Source: Acidithiobacillus sp. (GTDB taxonomy: Bacteria > Pseudomonadota > Gammaproteobacteria > Acidithiobacillales > Acidithiobacillaceae). Taken from it: DNA of 64,000 nucleotides. Shown piece by piece: positions 17,186 through 26,035 of this stretch. The stretch's first letter is position 1. Each line of letters opens with the position of its first letter. The notes below the pieces were generated by a model. The model worked only from the letters and a program-made list of their open reading frames with translations. It was not told the origin of the DNA and made no database searches. The DNA lies in contig NZ_JAGDWX010000036.1 of NCBI RefSeq assembly GCF_023256195.1, positions 1-64,000 on the forward strand. Direction: 5' to 3'. Made by a program: the position numbers and the translations under genes.

Positions 17186-18486
17186 TGGCAATGCTCCAGG
17201 CGTTCGGCCAAGCGACCGAGAAAACGCGCGGCGTCCGCTCCGAAGATCACCCGATGGTCGCAACTCAGAGTAAAATCCGTTCGGCCCTCGGCATCGCTGG
17301 CGGCGACCGCCAAGATGGCCGAAGCGCCCGTGGGCACGATGGCGTTGAAGTGGGTGACGTGGGGAAACACGCCGAGATTGGACAGATAGAAGGTGGCGCC
17401 TTCGTAGTCCTCGGGCGCGAGTCGTCCTTTACGGGTCTTGCCCAAGAGGATGCGCCAGTCCTCGGCCAGCTCCTTGAGGGGGCGGCGAGCAGCATCGCGC
17501 AGGACCGGAGTCACCAGACCGTCGCCGGTATCGACGGCGATGCCGATGTCCACCCGTTCCCGCCGGGCGAGACCGGCGCGGGTCCAGGCGTGGTTGAACC
17601 AAGGGTCTTCGGCGACGGTCAAGGCACAGGCCCGCGCCAGGGCCAGGGTCAGGCTCACCTTGCGGTCTTTGGCCTGCTGGTGCAGGGTCCCTAGCGGCAG
17701 GCGCGAGCCGATCTGAAAGGTGGGGGTGTCAAGGGTGGCGGCCATGTTGCGCGCCACTGCCGCGCGCATGGGTCGCAGCCTTTCCACGCGGTAGGGTGGT
17801 CCATAGCGCAGATCCGGTTCCGGACCCGCCATGGCCGCGGCCAGAACCTCGGCGGCGTGCACGCGACCGTCGGCGCCGGGTCGAAGGTTACGTACATCCA
17901 CCCCCAGATCCGCAGCAAGAGCGCGCGCGTAGGGCGAGACCAACATCGCCTCGCCGGCGGGACCCTCGTCCTGTTGGCTCGGCTTGGGCGCGGCATCAGC
18001 CCCCGGAGGGGCTGCTTCGGAGGCGGCCTCGGTGTTTTGCCCCTGTGCTGCCGCCGTCCCGGTTTTTGGGATCGTGCCGTGCTCTGCTGGATGGCTGGTG
18101 GCGGTCTGCTTCGCCTCGCTGCTTTTCGTCTTCTGCGCGGCGCTGCTGACGGCATCCGTCTGGACCGGATCGACGGTATCGCTTGCTGTTGCAGCAGGAC
18201 TGCTCTGCACGGCGGACTGTGCATCCTCTCCCGGCTGCGCCGCTGCTGGTGTATCGACAATGTAGGCGATGGTCTGGCGGACCGGGATATCCACATCCAC
18301 GGGCGCCAAAGGTCCGGCTAGGTAACCGTCGGCAAAGGCTTCGACGTCGAGGATGGCTTTGTCCGTCTCCACCTCGGCAATGGCCTCCCCCTTTCGAACG
18401 GGGTCACCCACGGCCTTGTTCCAGCGCACCAGGCGGCCGGTTTCCATGGTGTCGGATAGCACGGGCATCGTGACGGGATCTTTCAT
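17170..18486 (-). CDS. pyruvate dehydrogenase E2, dihydrolipoamide acetyltransferase
   Basis: Transfers the acetyl group from lipoamide to CoA in the pyruvate dehydrogenase complex. 438 aa: one lipoyl domain (about 1-78) with the lipoylated Lys in ETDKAIL, a long Ala/Gln/Glu/Ser-rich linker (about 80-180), a peripheral subunit-binding domain (VSPYARALAADLGVDV, about 185-220) and the acyltransferase core ending with SCDHRVIFGADAARFL. In that motif the Asp of the usual DHRxxDG is replaced by Phe, as in some E2 variants with Tyr at this place. It follows E1beta by 2 bases. Confidence 0.92.
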   Translation of the reverse strand: MKDPVTMPVLSDTMETGRLVRWNKAVGDPVRKGEAIAEVETDKAILDVEAFADGYLAGPLAPVDVDIPVRQTIAYIVDTPAAAQPGEDAQSAVQSSPAATASDTVDPVQTDAVSSAAQKTKSSEAKQTATSHPAEHGTIPKTGTAAAQGQNTEAASEAAPPGADAAPKPSQQDEGPAGEAMLVSPYARALAADLGVDVRNLRPGADGRVHAAEVLAAAMAGPEPDLRYGPPYRVERLRPMRAAVARNMAATLDTPTFQIGSRLPLGTLHQQAKDRKVSLTLALARACALTVAEDPWFNHAWTRAGLARRERVDIGIAVDTGDGLVTPVLRDAARRPLKELAEDWRILLGKTRKGRLAPEDYEGATFYLSNLGVFPHVTHFNAIVPTGASAILAVAASDAEGRTDFTLSCDHRVIFGADAARFLGRLAERLEHCQWLED

Positions 18487-18488
18487 GC

Positions 18489-19478
18489 TCAGCGCTCCTT
18501 ATCCGGTGATAGCAGGGCCTTGGCGGCGGTGACGACATCGGCGACGCGCGGAATACTCGCGGCCTCCAGCGCACCGTTGAAGGGCGTTGGTATATCCAGC
18601 CCCGCCAAGCGCCCGATGGGTGCATCCAGCCAGTAGAAGCACCGTTCCTGGAGGGTGGCGGTCAGCTCGCCGGAGACGCCGCCGAAACGCGGGTCCTCGG
18701 CCAGGATCAAGGCCCGGTGCGTTTTTTCCACGGAATGCATGCAACGGTCCCAGTCCACCGGATTCAGACTGCGCAGATCGATGATTTCCATGGCAATACC
18801 GTCCTTGGCCAGTTGCTCGGCGGCGGCTTCGGCTACGGATACCATGCGCGAGTAGCTGATGCAGGTCAAATCCGTACCGGCCCGTCGGCAGATGGCCTGG
18901 TGCAACGGCGGCGCCGGCAGGTTTTCGTCCACCTCACCCTCGGTGAAGTAAAGCAGCTCGTGTTCCAGGACGAGGATGGGATCGTCGCTGCGGATGGCCT
19001 GACGCAGCTGCCAGTAAGCGTCTTGGGGTGTGGCCGGGACGACGATGCGCAGGCCGGGAACGCCCAGGAACATGGCCTCCAATCGTTGCGAGTGTTGGGC
19101 TCCGAGCTGGCGGGCGACACCGCCGGGCATACGCACGGTCAGGGGCATGGGAAACTGGCCGCCGGACATGAAGGGGATTTTGGCGGCCATGTTGACGATG
19201 GCGTCCATGGCCAGTAGGGCAAAATTGATGGTCATGATCTCCACCACCGGGCGCAGTCCCAGCATGGCGGCGCCTACCCCGAGGCCCGTAAAGCTGTTTT
19301 CGGAAATGGGGGTGTCGCGCACCCGCCACTCGCCGTACTTGGCGAGCAGTCCTTCGCTTACGCGATAGGTGCCGCCATAGAGGCCTACGTCTTCCCCAAG
19401 CAGCAGAACGGCGTCGTCCTCCGCCATTTCGGCATCCAGGGCGCGGTTCAGTGCCTGCCAGTAACGCATGGTCGTCAT
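18489..19478 (-). CDS. pdhB: pyruvate dehydrogenase E1 component, beta subunit
   Basis: The 329-aa beta subunit of a heterotetrameric E1. It starts with MTTMRYWQALNRALDAEM and contains LLGEDVGLYGGTY (with the conserved Glu that activates TPP), RDTPISENSFTGLGVGAA and the C-terminal transketolase-type domain with IDLRSLNPVDWD. The start at 19478 overlaps the E1alpha stop by 4 bases (ATGA), which suggests coupled, stoichiometric translation. With E1alpha it decarboxylates pyruvate and acetylates the E2 lipoyl arm. Confidence 0.94.
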   Translation of the reverse strand: MTTMRYWQALNRALDAEMAEDDAVLLLGEDVGLYGGTYRVSEGLLAKYGEWRVRDTPISENSFTGLGVGAAMLGLRPVVEIMTINFALLAMDAIVNMAAKIPFMSGGQFPMPLTVRMPGGVARQLGAQHSQRLEAMFLGVPGLRIVVPATPQDAYWQLRQAIRSDDPILVLEHELLYFTEGEVDENLPAPPLHQAICRRAGTDLTCISYSRMVSVAEAAAEQLAKDGIAMEIIDLRSLNPVDWDRCMHSVEKTHRALILAEDPRFGGVSGELTATLQERCFYWLDAPIGRLAGLDIPTPFNGALEAASIPRVADVVTAAKALLSPDKER

Positions 19479-20539
19479 GGGGCTTGCTCCTCGAAGAGAC
19501 GGTCGTACCGACGGTTGCGCAGCAAGGCTGCCCAGGCGTCGTCCATGGAGGGCGCAGGGCTTTGGCGAGCAAAGTCGCGGGCGGCGGCGATTTCGTCGGC
19601 GACCTCCTGCCGAAGTCGGGCGAGGGCGGCCTCGTCCAGGTGCCCCTCCTGACAGCAATGGTCGCAAAAGCCCTGGATGCAATCGTGGCCGCTACCCAGC
19701 TCATCCGCCGAAGGATAGTGAAACTCGACGCCGCGCAGAGTGGCGGCGATGGGATCGTTGGCCTCGTAGGCCTGGACTTCCACCGTCGGGCGGTAGCTCC
19801 CGGGATCGGCCATGGAGTGGCCGCGGAAGCGATAGGTTTCCATCTCCAGGAATTGCGGCCCCTCCCCCGCCCGAACCCGCGCCAAGGCGCGGCGGGTCGC
19901 CTCATGGACGGCCAGCACGTCCATACCGTCCACTTTCTCGGCGGGGATGCCGTAGCCGCAGGCCCGCTTGTAGATTTCCGTCACGGCGGAGTGGCGATGG
20001 ATCTCGGTGCCGATCTGGTAGCGATTGTTTTCACAGACGAAAAGGATGGGGAGGCGCCAGAGGGCGGCCATATTCAGCGACTCGTGAAAGGTCCCCTGAT
20101 TGACGGCGCCGTCGCCAAAGAAACAGAGCACGGCTTCGGGAAGCTGGCGGTAGGCCACGGCGTAGGCGGCGCCGAGGGCGATGGGGAAGGTTTCGCCGAC
20201 GATGGCGTAACCGCCGAGAAAGCGCCGTTCCCGATCGAAGAGGTGCATGGATCCGCCCATGCCGCCGCTCACGCCCGTCTTTTTGCCCAGGAGTTCAGCA
20301 AAGATGGCTGCGGCCGGGATGCCGCGCACCAGGGCGTGCACGTGTTCCCGATAGGTGCTGACGACATAGTCACCGGGTTCCGCGGCGTGCAGCACGCCCA
20401 CGGCGACGGCCTCCTCGCCCGGGTAGAGGTGCAGAAAACCGGCAATCTCGCCCTGGGCGTAGGCTTGGGCAGCTGCCTCCTCGAAGGCGCGGGCGCGCAG
20501 CATATCCCGCAACATGGTCCGTATGGTGTCGCGATCCAT
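19475..20539 (-). CDS. pdhA: pyruvate dehydrogenase E1 component, alpha subunit
   Basis: The 354-aa TPP-binding subunit. The thiamine diphosphate motif is intact: GDGAVNQGTFHE...CENN near residues 160-195. The phosphorylation-loop region YRFRGHSMADPGSYR is also present. The start is ATG 20539, one base after the stop of the AhpD-like gene; the longer frame to 20620 is rejected because it lies inside that gene. The genes AhpD-like, pdhA, pdhB, E2 and ackA are contiguous on one strand. The lipoamide dehydrogenase (E3) gene is not here. Confidence 0.94.
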   Translation of the reverse strand: MDRDTIRTMLRDMLRARAFEEAAAQAYAQGEIAGFLHLYPGEEAVAVGVLHAAEPGDYVVSTYREHVHALVRGIPAAAIFAELLGKKTGVSGGMGGSMHLFDRERRFLGGYAIVGETFPIALGAAYAVAYRQLPEAVLCFFGDGAVNQGTFHESLNMAALWRLPILFVCENNRYQIGTEIHRHSAVTEIYKRACGYGIPAEKVDGMDVLAVHEATRRALARVRAGEGPQFLEMETYRFRGHSMADPGSYRPTVEVQAYEANDPIAATLRGVEFHYPSADELGSGHDCIQGFCDHCCQEGHLDEAALARLRQEVADEIAAARDFARQSPAPSMDDAWAALLRNRRYDRLFEEQAP

Positions 20540-20540
20540 A

Positions 20541-20897
20541 TCAGACCCCCTGGGTGGTGGCCGGGGCGAACTCGTCCACGGCGTGGGTGAGGGAGACCAG
20601 ATACATGAGCGCCGGGCCACCGTGCATGAGCACCGCCTGGAAGCCGGCGCTCATGATTTCGTCACGGTTGGCCCCCGCCTTCACGGCTGCCTTGACGTGG
20701 ATGGCGATACACCATTCACACTGGGCGGCCACAGCCAGGGCGACATTGATGAGTTCTTTCTGGGCGTGGGTCAGGGCCGGATTCCCCTCGGTCTTGCCCA
20801 TGAACCCCAAAAAGGCGTTGATCTCCGCCGGATACTGCTCCTTGAGCCGCTCCGTGAGCTCGGCGACCTCGCGGATGCGATCGTTCATGCTGCCCAT
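20541..20897 (-). CDS. carboxymuconolactone decarboxylase / AhpD-like protein
   Basis: A 118-aa all-helical protein of the AhpD-like fold with the redox motif CEWC at about residues 60-63, followed by IAIHV and a downstream helix with GANRDEIMSAGF. Family members with CxxC act as peroxidase-coupled disulfide carriers; AhpD itself is reduced by lipoylated E2 and lipoamide dehydrogenase. Its position directly before pyruvate dehydrogenase genes therefore suggests a lipoyl-linked antioxidant role, which is inference. GGGAGG stands close upstream of the ATG. Confidence 0.88.
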   Translation of the reverse strand: MGSMNDRIREVAELTERLKEQYPAEINAFLGFMGKTEGNPALTHAQKELINVALAVAAQCEWCIAIHVKAAVKAGANRDEIMSAGFQAVLMHGGPALMYLVSLTHAVDEFAPATTQGV

Positions 20898-20923
20898 GAT
20901 CTTCCTCCCATTGGCATGGCGGC

Positions 20924-22456
20924 CTAATCCCGTCGACGATTGAGGATGATGCTCTTGCCGCTCATGGCTTCCGGTACCGGCAGATCCAGGAGATCGAGGA
21001 CCGTCGGGGCAAGGTCCGCCAGACCCCGGCCGATACCGAGGCTCGCGCCGGGTACGCCCAGCAGCAGGAAGGGCACCGGATAGACGGTGTGCTGGGTGTG
21101 CGGCTCGCCCGTCAACGGGTCCACCATTTCGTCGCAGTTGCCGTGATCGGCGGTGAGAATGATGCGAAACCCCCTGGCCAGCGCGGCCTGTGCCACGCGA
21201 TGGAATTGTAGGTCGAGAGTCTCTACGGCACGGAGGATGGCAGGGATCTTGGCGGTATGCCCGACCATGTCGCCGTTGGCAAAATTCACCAGGACGAAGG
21301 CGTACTGCCCCGACTCGATGGCCTCGATGACGCGATCGGCTACGGCAGCAGCGCTCATCTCCGGTTGCAGGTCATAGGTGGCCACCTGAGGTGAAGGAAC
21401 GATGGCGCGGTCTTCGCCGGGAAAAGCTTCCTCCCGACCGCCGTTGAAAAAGTAGGTGACGTGGGCGTACTTCTCCGTTTCGGCGCAGTGGAACTGGCGC
21501 AGTCCCGCGTCCGCGATCACTTCCGCCAGGACCTGATAGGGGAATTCCGTGGGGAAAAGTACCGGGAAAGGATAATCGTCGTTGTAAGGCGTCATGCACA
21601 GAAGCGGTCGCGGTCCTTCGCTGCCGCGGTCGAAATGGGAAAAATCCGGCATGCCCAAGGCGGCGCTCAGCTGGCGCATGCGATCGGAGCGGAAATTGAA
21701 AAGGAAGACGTGCTCGTCCTTGCCGATCCGCGCCGTTTCCGGGTCACCGACGAGGGTGGGCTGGATGAATTCGTCCCCTTCGCCTCGTTTCCAGGCGGCG
21801 CGGACGGCGCTTTCGGCGTCCGCGGCCCGCTCCCCCTCCCCCAGGAGGTAGGCGCGCCAAGCCTTTTGCGTCCGTTCCCAGTGCTCGGCGCGGTCCATGG
21901 CGTAGTAACGGCCGACGACGCTGGCGATACGCCCAGTGCCGAGTTGTTGCAGAACCTTCTCCACCTGGCGGACGTAACCGTCGGCACACTGGGGCGCGGT
22001 GTCGCGGCCGTCGCTGATCATGTGTACGACGGGTTCCATGCCCGCCGCCACCACGAGCGGGAGGATACCCAGGAGGTGGTCGATGTGGGAGTGCACGCCG
22101 CCGTCGGAGACCATGCCGATGAGGTGGAGGCGGCCTTGGCTTTGCAGGAATTTTTTCCAGGACGGAAGTTCGCCGAAACTGCCGTCCTCCAAAGCGTCGG
22201 AGATGCGGACGAGATCCTGCTTGAGAATGCGGCCGGAGCCCAAGGTCAGATGGCCGACCTCGGAATTACCGAACTGTCCGTCCGGCAGGCCCACGGCGCG
22301 ACCGGAGGCCTGCAGGGCGCTGTGTGGGAAACTGCTGAAATAGTGGTCCAGGTGCGGGGTGCGAGCCAATGCCCAGCCGTTGTAGGCGCGGTTGGGGTTG
22401 AGGCCGAAGCCATCGAAAATCACTACCAAGACGGGCCTTGGACTGCTCACGTTCAC
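20924..22456 (-). CDS. gpmI: 2,3-bisphosphoglycerate-independent phosphoglycerate mutase
   Basis: Interconverts 3- and 2-phosphoglycerate using two Mn ions and no bisphosphoglycerate cofactor. The length of 510 aa is standard. Visible are the N-terminal metal site FDGFGLNPN, the active serine in FGNSEVGHL (about residue 60), SDGGVHSHIDH, HMISDGRDT, and the C-terminal metal ligands in TADHGNCD. It lies between the pyruvate dehydrogenase operon and ppsA on the same strand, making a glycolysis/gluconeogenesis neighbourhood. Confidence 0.95.
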   Translation of the reverse strand: MNVSSPRPVLVVIFDGFGLNPNRAYNGWALARTPHLDHYFSSFPHSALQASGRAVGLPDGQFGNSEVGHLTLGSGRILKQDLVRISDALEDGSFGELPSWKKFLQSQGRLHLIGMVSDGGVHSHIDHLLGILPLVVAAGMEPVVHMISDGRDTAPQCADGYVRQVEKVLQQLGTGRIASVVGRYYAMDRAEHWERTQKAWRAYLLGEGERAADAESAVRAAWKRGEGDEFIQPTLVGDPETARIGKDEHVFLFNFRSDRMRQLSAALGMPDFSHFDRGSEGPRPLLCMTPYNDDYPFPVLFPTEFPYQVLAEVIADAGLRQFHCAETEKYAHVTYFFNGGREEAFPGEDRAIVPSPQVATYDLQPEMSAAAVADRVIEAIESGQYAFVLVNFANGDMVGHTAKIPAILRAVETLDLQFHRVAQAALARGFRIILTADHGNCDEMVDPLTGEPHTQHTVYPVPFLLLGVPGASLGIGRGLADLAPTVLDLLDLPVPEAMSGKSIILNRRRD

Positions 22457-22519
22457 TCCTTGTCGAGACGGGAAACTCGCTGAGCCCGTGCGACATCCGT
22501 GGGGGTGTCGCCGCCGGGC

Positions 22520-24949
22520 TCAGGACGCAGAATCGCGTCCGGAACGACCGAGCCTTTTCTCCACTTCCAGCACCTGCAGCGTGGTATTGAGCACGGTGTC
22601 GGGGTTGAGGCTCATGGATTCTATGCCGATCTGTACCAGATATTCGGCAATTTCCGGGTAATCCGAGGGCGCCTGTCCACACAGGCCCGAGTGGATGCCA
22701 TTGCGCTGACAGCCTTCCACCGCCAGGCGGATCATGGCGCGCACCGCCGCGTCCCGCTCGTCGTAATCGAAGGCCACGATTTCCGAATCCCGATCCACGC
22801 CCAGGGTCAGCTGGGTGAGATCGTTGCTGCCGATGGAAAAACCGTCGAAGCGCTTTGCAAACTCATCCACCAGGATCACGTTGCTGGGCACCTCGCACAT
22901 GGCGTAGACCTGCAGTCCGTGTGCACCGCGCTGCAGCCCGTATTCCGCCATTCGCGCCAGTACCGCATCGGCCTCCTCCAGGCGACGTACGAAGGGCAGC
23001 ATGAGGACGACATTGATCAGGCCCATGTCCTCCCGCACCCGGCGCATGGCCAGGCACTCCAGACGGAAGCCCTCGGCATAGGCGGGGTGGGCGTAGCGAG
23101 AGGCACCGCGAAAACCGAGCATGGGGTTTTCCTCACGCGGCTCGAAGCTCCGCCCGCCCAGCAGCGCCGCATATTCGTTGGATTTGAAGTCGGACATGCG
23201 CACGACCACGGGCTTGGGGTAGAAGGCGGCGGCAATGGTGCCGATGCCCTCGGACAGCTTCTGGATGAAGAATGCTTCGCCACTGCGAAAACCGCGCTGC
23301 AGTCGCTGCAGGGCCTCCCGCTCATCGGCATCTTCGACCCGTTCGGGGTGCAGGAGGGCCATGGGGTGGGCCTTGATGTAGTTGCCGATGATGAACTCCA
23401 TCCGCGCCAGACCCACGCCGTCGTTGGGGAGATTGCGGATCTGGAAGGCGAGATCGGGATCCCCCAGGTTGATCATGATGTGGGTTGCCGGCCGAGGTAG
23501 CTGGGCCAGATCGGTGCGCCGCACCTCGAAGGGCTGACGACCGGCATAGACCCGACCGACGTCGCCCTCGGCGCAGGAGATGGTCACCTCGTCGCCGTCG
23601 TGCAGCTGCTCGGTGGCGCCGGCGGCACCCACCACCGCCGGGATTCCCAGCTCCCGGGCGATGATGGCGGCGTGGCAGGTGCGTCCGCCACGGTTGGTAA
23701 CGATGGCGGCGGCCTCCTTCATGATGGGTTCCCAGTCGGGCGTGGTATTGTCGGCGACCAGCACCTCGCCGCGCCGGAAGGTGTCGATCTGGCGAATATC
23801 GCGAAAGACCCGAACCTTACCGGTGGCGATCTTGCCGCCCACCGCCCGACCCTCCACCAGGACCTTTTCCGGTCGGGCCTGCAGACGATACTCTTCCAGA
23901 ACCTGGCCTTTCTGCTGCGACGCCACGGTCTCCGGCCGCGCCTGCACCAGGTAGAGCAGACCGTCGATGCCGTCCTTGGCCCACTCCATGTCCATGGGCC
24001 GCGACTCACCGACGTGCTTGCTGTAGTGTTCCTCGATGATCATGGCGTATTCCGCCAGCTGCAGGACGTCGGCATCGTCGAGACAGAAGCGCTCCTGCTC
24101 CTCGGGGCTCGTGTCGACATTGCGGGTGGTCTGGTGTTCGCCGTCGTCGGCATAGACCATCTTCAGTTTCTTGCTCCCCAGCAGCCGTCGCAGGACGACG
24201 CGCTTGCCCTGGCGAAAGGTGGGCTTGAAGACATAGAACTCGTCGGGATTGACGGCTCCCTGGACGACGTTTTCCCCCAGACCCCAGGCGGCGGTGATGA
24301 AGACCACGTCGCGAAAACCCGTCTCGGTATCCAGAGAGAACATCACGCCGCTGCTGGCGAGATCCGAGCGCACCATTTTCATCACGCCGACAGACAAGGC
24401 CACGTGAAAGTGATCGAAGCCCTGCTCGGCGCGATAATGGATGGCGCGGTCTGTGAAAAGACTGGCAAAGCAGCGCCGGCAGGCGTCCATGAGCTCGGCG
24501 TCGCCACGGATATTGAGGTAGGTCTCCTGCTGGCCAGCGAAGCTCGCGGTGGGGAGATCTTCCGCCGTGGCCGAGGAGCGCACCGCCAGAGAGAGACCCT
24601 CGCCGTATTCCCTCTGCAGTTCGCGGTAGGCTTCCAGGATTTCCTGCTGCAGTTGGGCGGGTAGGGGAGCGGCGTAGACGATCTCGCGTGCACGCACGCC
24701 AGCGCGGGCGAGGGCATCCACGTCGTTGGGATCCAGATCGTCCAGGCAGGCGTGCAGGGCATCCCAGGCGCCTGCTGCGTCCAGCGTGGCCCGGTAGGCC
24801 TCGGCAGTGATGGCAAAGCCATTGGGGACCCGCACTCCCTGGCTACTCAGTTTCTGGTACATCTCCCCGAGGGAGGCGTTCTTGCCGCCTACCTGGGGCA
24901 GGTCATCGATGCCGATTTCCCTGAAAAAACGCAGATACCGGTAGGCCAC
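22520..24949 (-). CDS. ppsA: phosphoenolpyruvate synthase
   Basis: Converts pyruvate + ATP + water to PEP, AMP and phosphate for gluconeogenesis. The 809-aa protein has the N-terminal ATP-grasp domain (VGGKNASLGEMYQ; RSSATAEDLPTASFAGQQ), the swivelling phosphohistidine domain with GGRTCHAAIIARELG, and the C-terminal PEP/pyruvate barrel ending with NDLTQLTLGVDRDS and GLCGQAPSDYPE. Length and motifs are complete. It is 63 bases upstream of gpmI on the same strand. Confidence 0.95.
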   Translation of the reverse strand: MAYRYLRFFREIGIDDLPQVGGKNASLGEMYQKLSSQGVRVPNGFAITAEAYRATLDAAGAWDALHACLDDLDPNDVDALARAGVRAREIVYAAPLPAQLQQEILEAYRELQREYGEGLSLAVRSSATAEDLPTASFAGQQETYLNIRGDAELMDACRRCFASLFTDRAIHYRAEQGFDHFHVALSVGVMKMVRSDLASSGVMFSLDTETGFRDVVFITAAWGLGENVVQGAVNPDEFYVFKPTFRQGKRVVLRRLLGSKKLKMVYADDGEHQTTRNVDTSPEEQERFCLDDADVLQLAEYAMIIEEHYSKHVGESRPMDMEWAKDGIDGLLYLVQARPETVASQQKGQVLEEYRLQARPEKVLVEGRAVGGKIATGKVRVFRDIRQIDTFRRGEVLVADNTTPDWEPIMKEAAAIVTNRGGRTCHAAIIARELGIPAVVGAAGATEQLHDGDEVTISCAEGDVGRVYAGRQPFEVRRTDLAQLPRPATHIMINLGDPDLAFQIRNLPNDGVGLARMEFIIGNYIKAHPMALLHPERVEDADEREALQRLQRGFRSGEAFFIQKLSEGIGTIAAAFYPKPVVVRMSDFKSNEYAALLGGRSFEPREENPMLGFRGASRYAHPAYAEGFRLECLAMRRVREDMGLINVVLMLPFVRRLEEADAVLARMAEYGLQRGAHGLQVYAMCEVPSNVILVDEFAKRFDGFSIGSNDLTQLTLGVDRDSEIVAFDYDERDAAVRAMIRLAVEGCQRNGIHSGLCGQAPSDYPEIAEYLVQIGIESMSLNPDTVLNTTLQVLEVEKRLGRSGRDSAS

Positions 24950-25026
24950 AGGAGTCTCTCCTTAAATTCCGAGTCGTGTCTCCTATTCACCTTAGTCCAG
25001 GGAACCGCCCGCGGCAAGGCGCGTCT

Positions 25027-25977
25027 TCAGGGGCGGTCGGGTATTTCCAGACCTTCCGCCGGCTCTGGAACGGAAAGGGTGCTACGCTCATCCGGGCGCC
25101 ACGACAAACGCAGCTCCGGCAGGGGCCGATCCAGAAGCTGCTCCAGTCCGCGAATCTCCGGCTCGTAGATGCCCTGCAGAAAAGCGCGCGCCCGCGGATC
25201 CATGGGCGGCTTTTTCCCTTCCGCCAGGAAAAAGTGCTGCCAGAGATATTCGCCCCAGCGCTGTGGAAAGAGGTGCTCGCCGATATAGCGACTCCAGGGC
25301 GCGGCAGCCAGACGCCGCGCCCACTCCCCCCGGGGACGACGGTGCGGATTGTGTGCTCGATGCAGATCGATGCCCTCGATGGGGCCAGGATCGATTTTCA
25401 GGAAGTCGGCAATCTCCAGCAATACGGCGCGCGCATCCCGTTTGAGTTCTTCCAGCAGAAAGACACGCACCTGTTCTACCCCGAACCATTCCCGGTAACG
25501 CCGAACCTGGTCGAGATAGAGACCCAGCTCGACATAGAGCTGCGATATCCCCCAGCCCTTGTCCGATCGCTGCCAATCCCGCATCAGCGCCGTATAGAAA
25601 TCGTCATTGACGACACCCTCGCGAAAATCCATGAGGTACTGGGAGTAGGCACGCTGCACGGGATCGCGCAGAAGGATCAGGATCCGCGCCTCGGGTATCT
25701 CGGCGTGGATCTGCCTTGCCGCCTCCGCCGACCAAAGGTAGGAGGGACTGGCATCGCCCCGCCAGCGATAGTTACCGGAGTGGGCGTAGAGCTTGGCGTA
25801 GTGGTCGGCATCGGCCACATACTGGATGAGGTGGGCCTGCTCCGCCGAAGGCTGAGGGTGGGTGAAGAAATGCGGCTCCTTCATCTCCGGGAAGAAGATC
25901 TCCGGATGTTGGCGCAGATAGGCATAGAGAGAGGTCGTGCCGCACTTGACGGCGCCAACGATGAAGAGATTGGGCAT
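25027..25977 (-). CDS. sulfotransferase family protein
   Basis: A 316-aa PAPS-dependent sulfotransferase of the heparan-sulfate/NodH-like superfamily. The 5'-phosphosulfate-binding loop VGAVKCGTTSLY is at residues 7-18, and the 3'-phosphate-binding region LRDPVQRAYSQYL is in the middle. There is no signal peptide, so it acts in the cytoplasm. The acceptor is unknown; sulfated polysaccharide or lipid are the usual options. The start ATG 25977 directly precedes the nucleotide-binding strand, as in the family; the frame continues to 26106 without need. No partner sugar or PAPS genes are adjacent. Confidence 0.85.
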   Translation of the reverse strand: MPNLFIVGAVKCGTTSLYAYLRQHPEIFFPEMKEPHFFTHPQPSAEQAHLIQYVADADHYAKLYAHSGNYRWRGDASPSYLWSAEAARQIHAEIPEARILILLRDPVQRAYSQYLMDFREGVVNDDFYTALMRDWQRSDKGWGISQLYVELGLYLDQVRRYREWFGVEQVRVFLLEELKRDARAVLLEIADFLKIDPGPIEGIDLHRAHNPHRRPRGEWARRLAAAPWSRYIGEHLFPQRWGEYLWQHFFLAEGKKPPMDPRARAFLQGIYEPEIRGLEQLLDRPLPELRLSWRPDERSTLSVPEPAEGLEIPDRP

Positions 25978-26035
25978 GACGGCCGCTCCCTTGCGGGAAG
26001 CCGTGGGTCGCAAGGAGATCATGGCTGCCGAAGGT

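Noticed and set aside
22491-22512. Hairpin between ppsA and gpmI as a terminator
   Set aside because: The stem is only six pairs with a 10-base loop and no T-run; both genes are on the same strand and probably co-transcribed.
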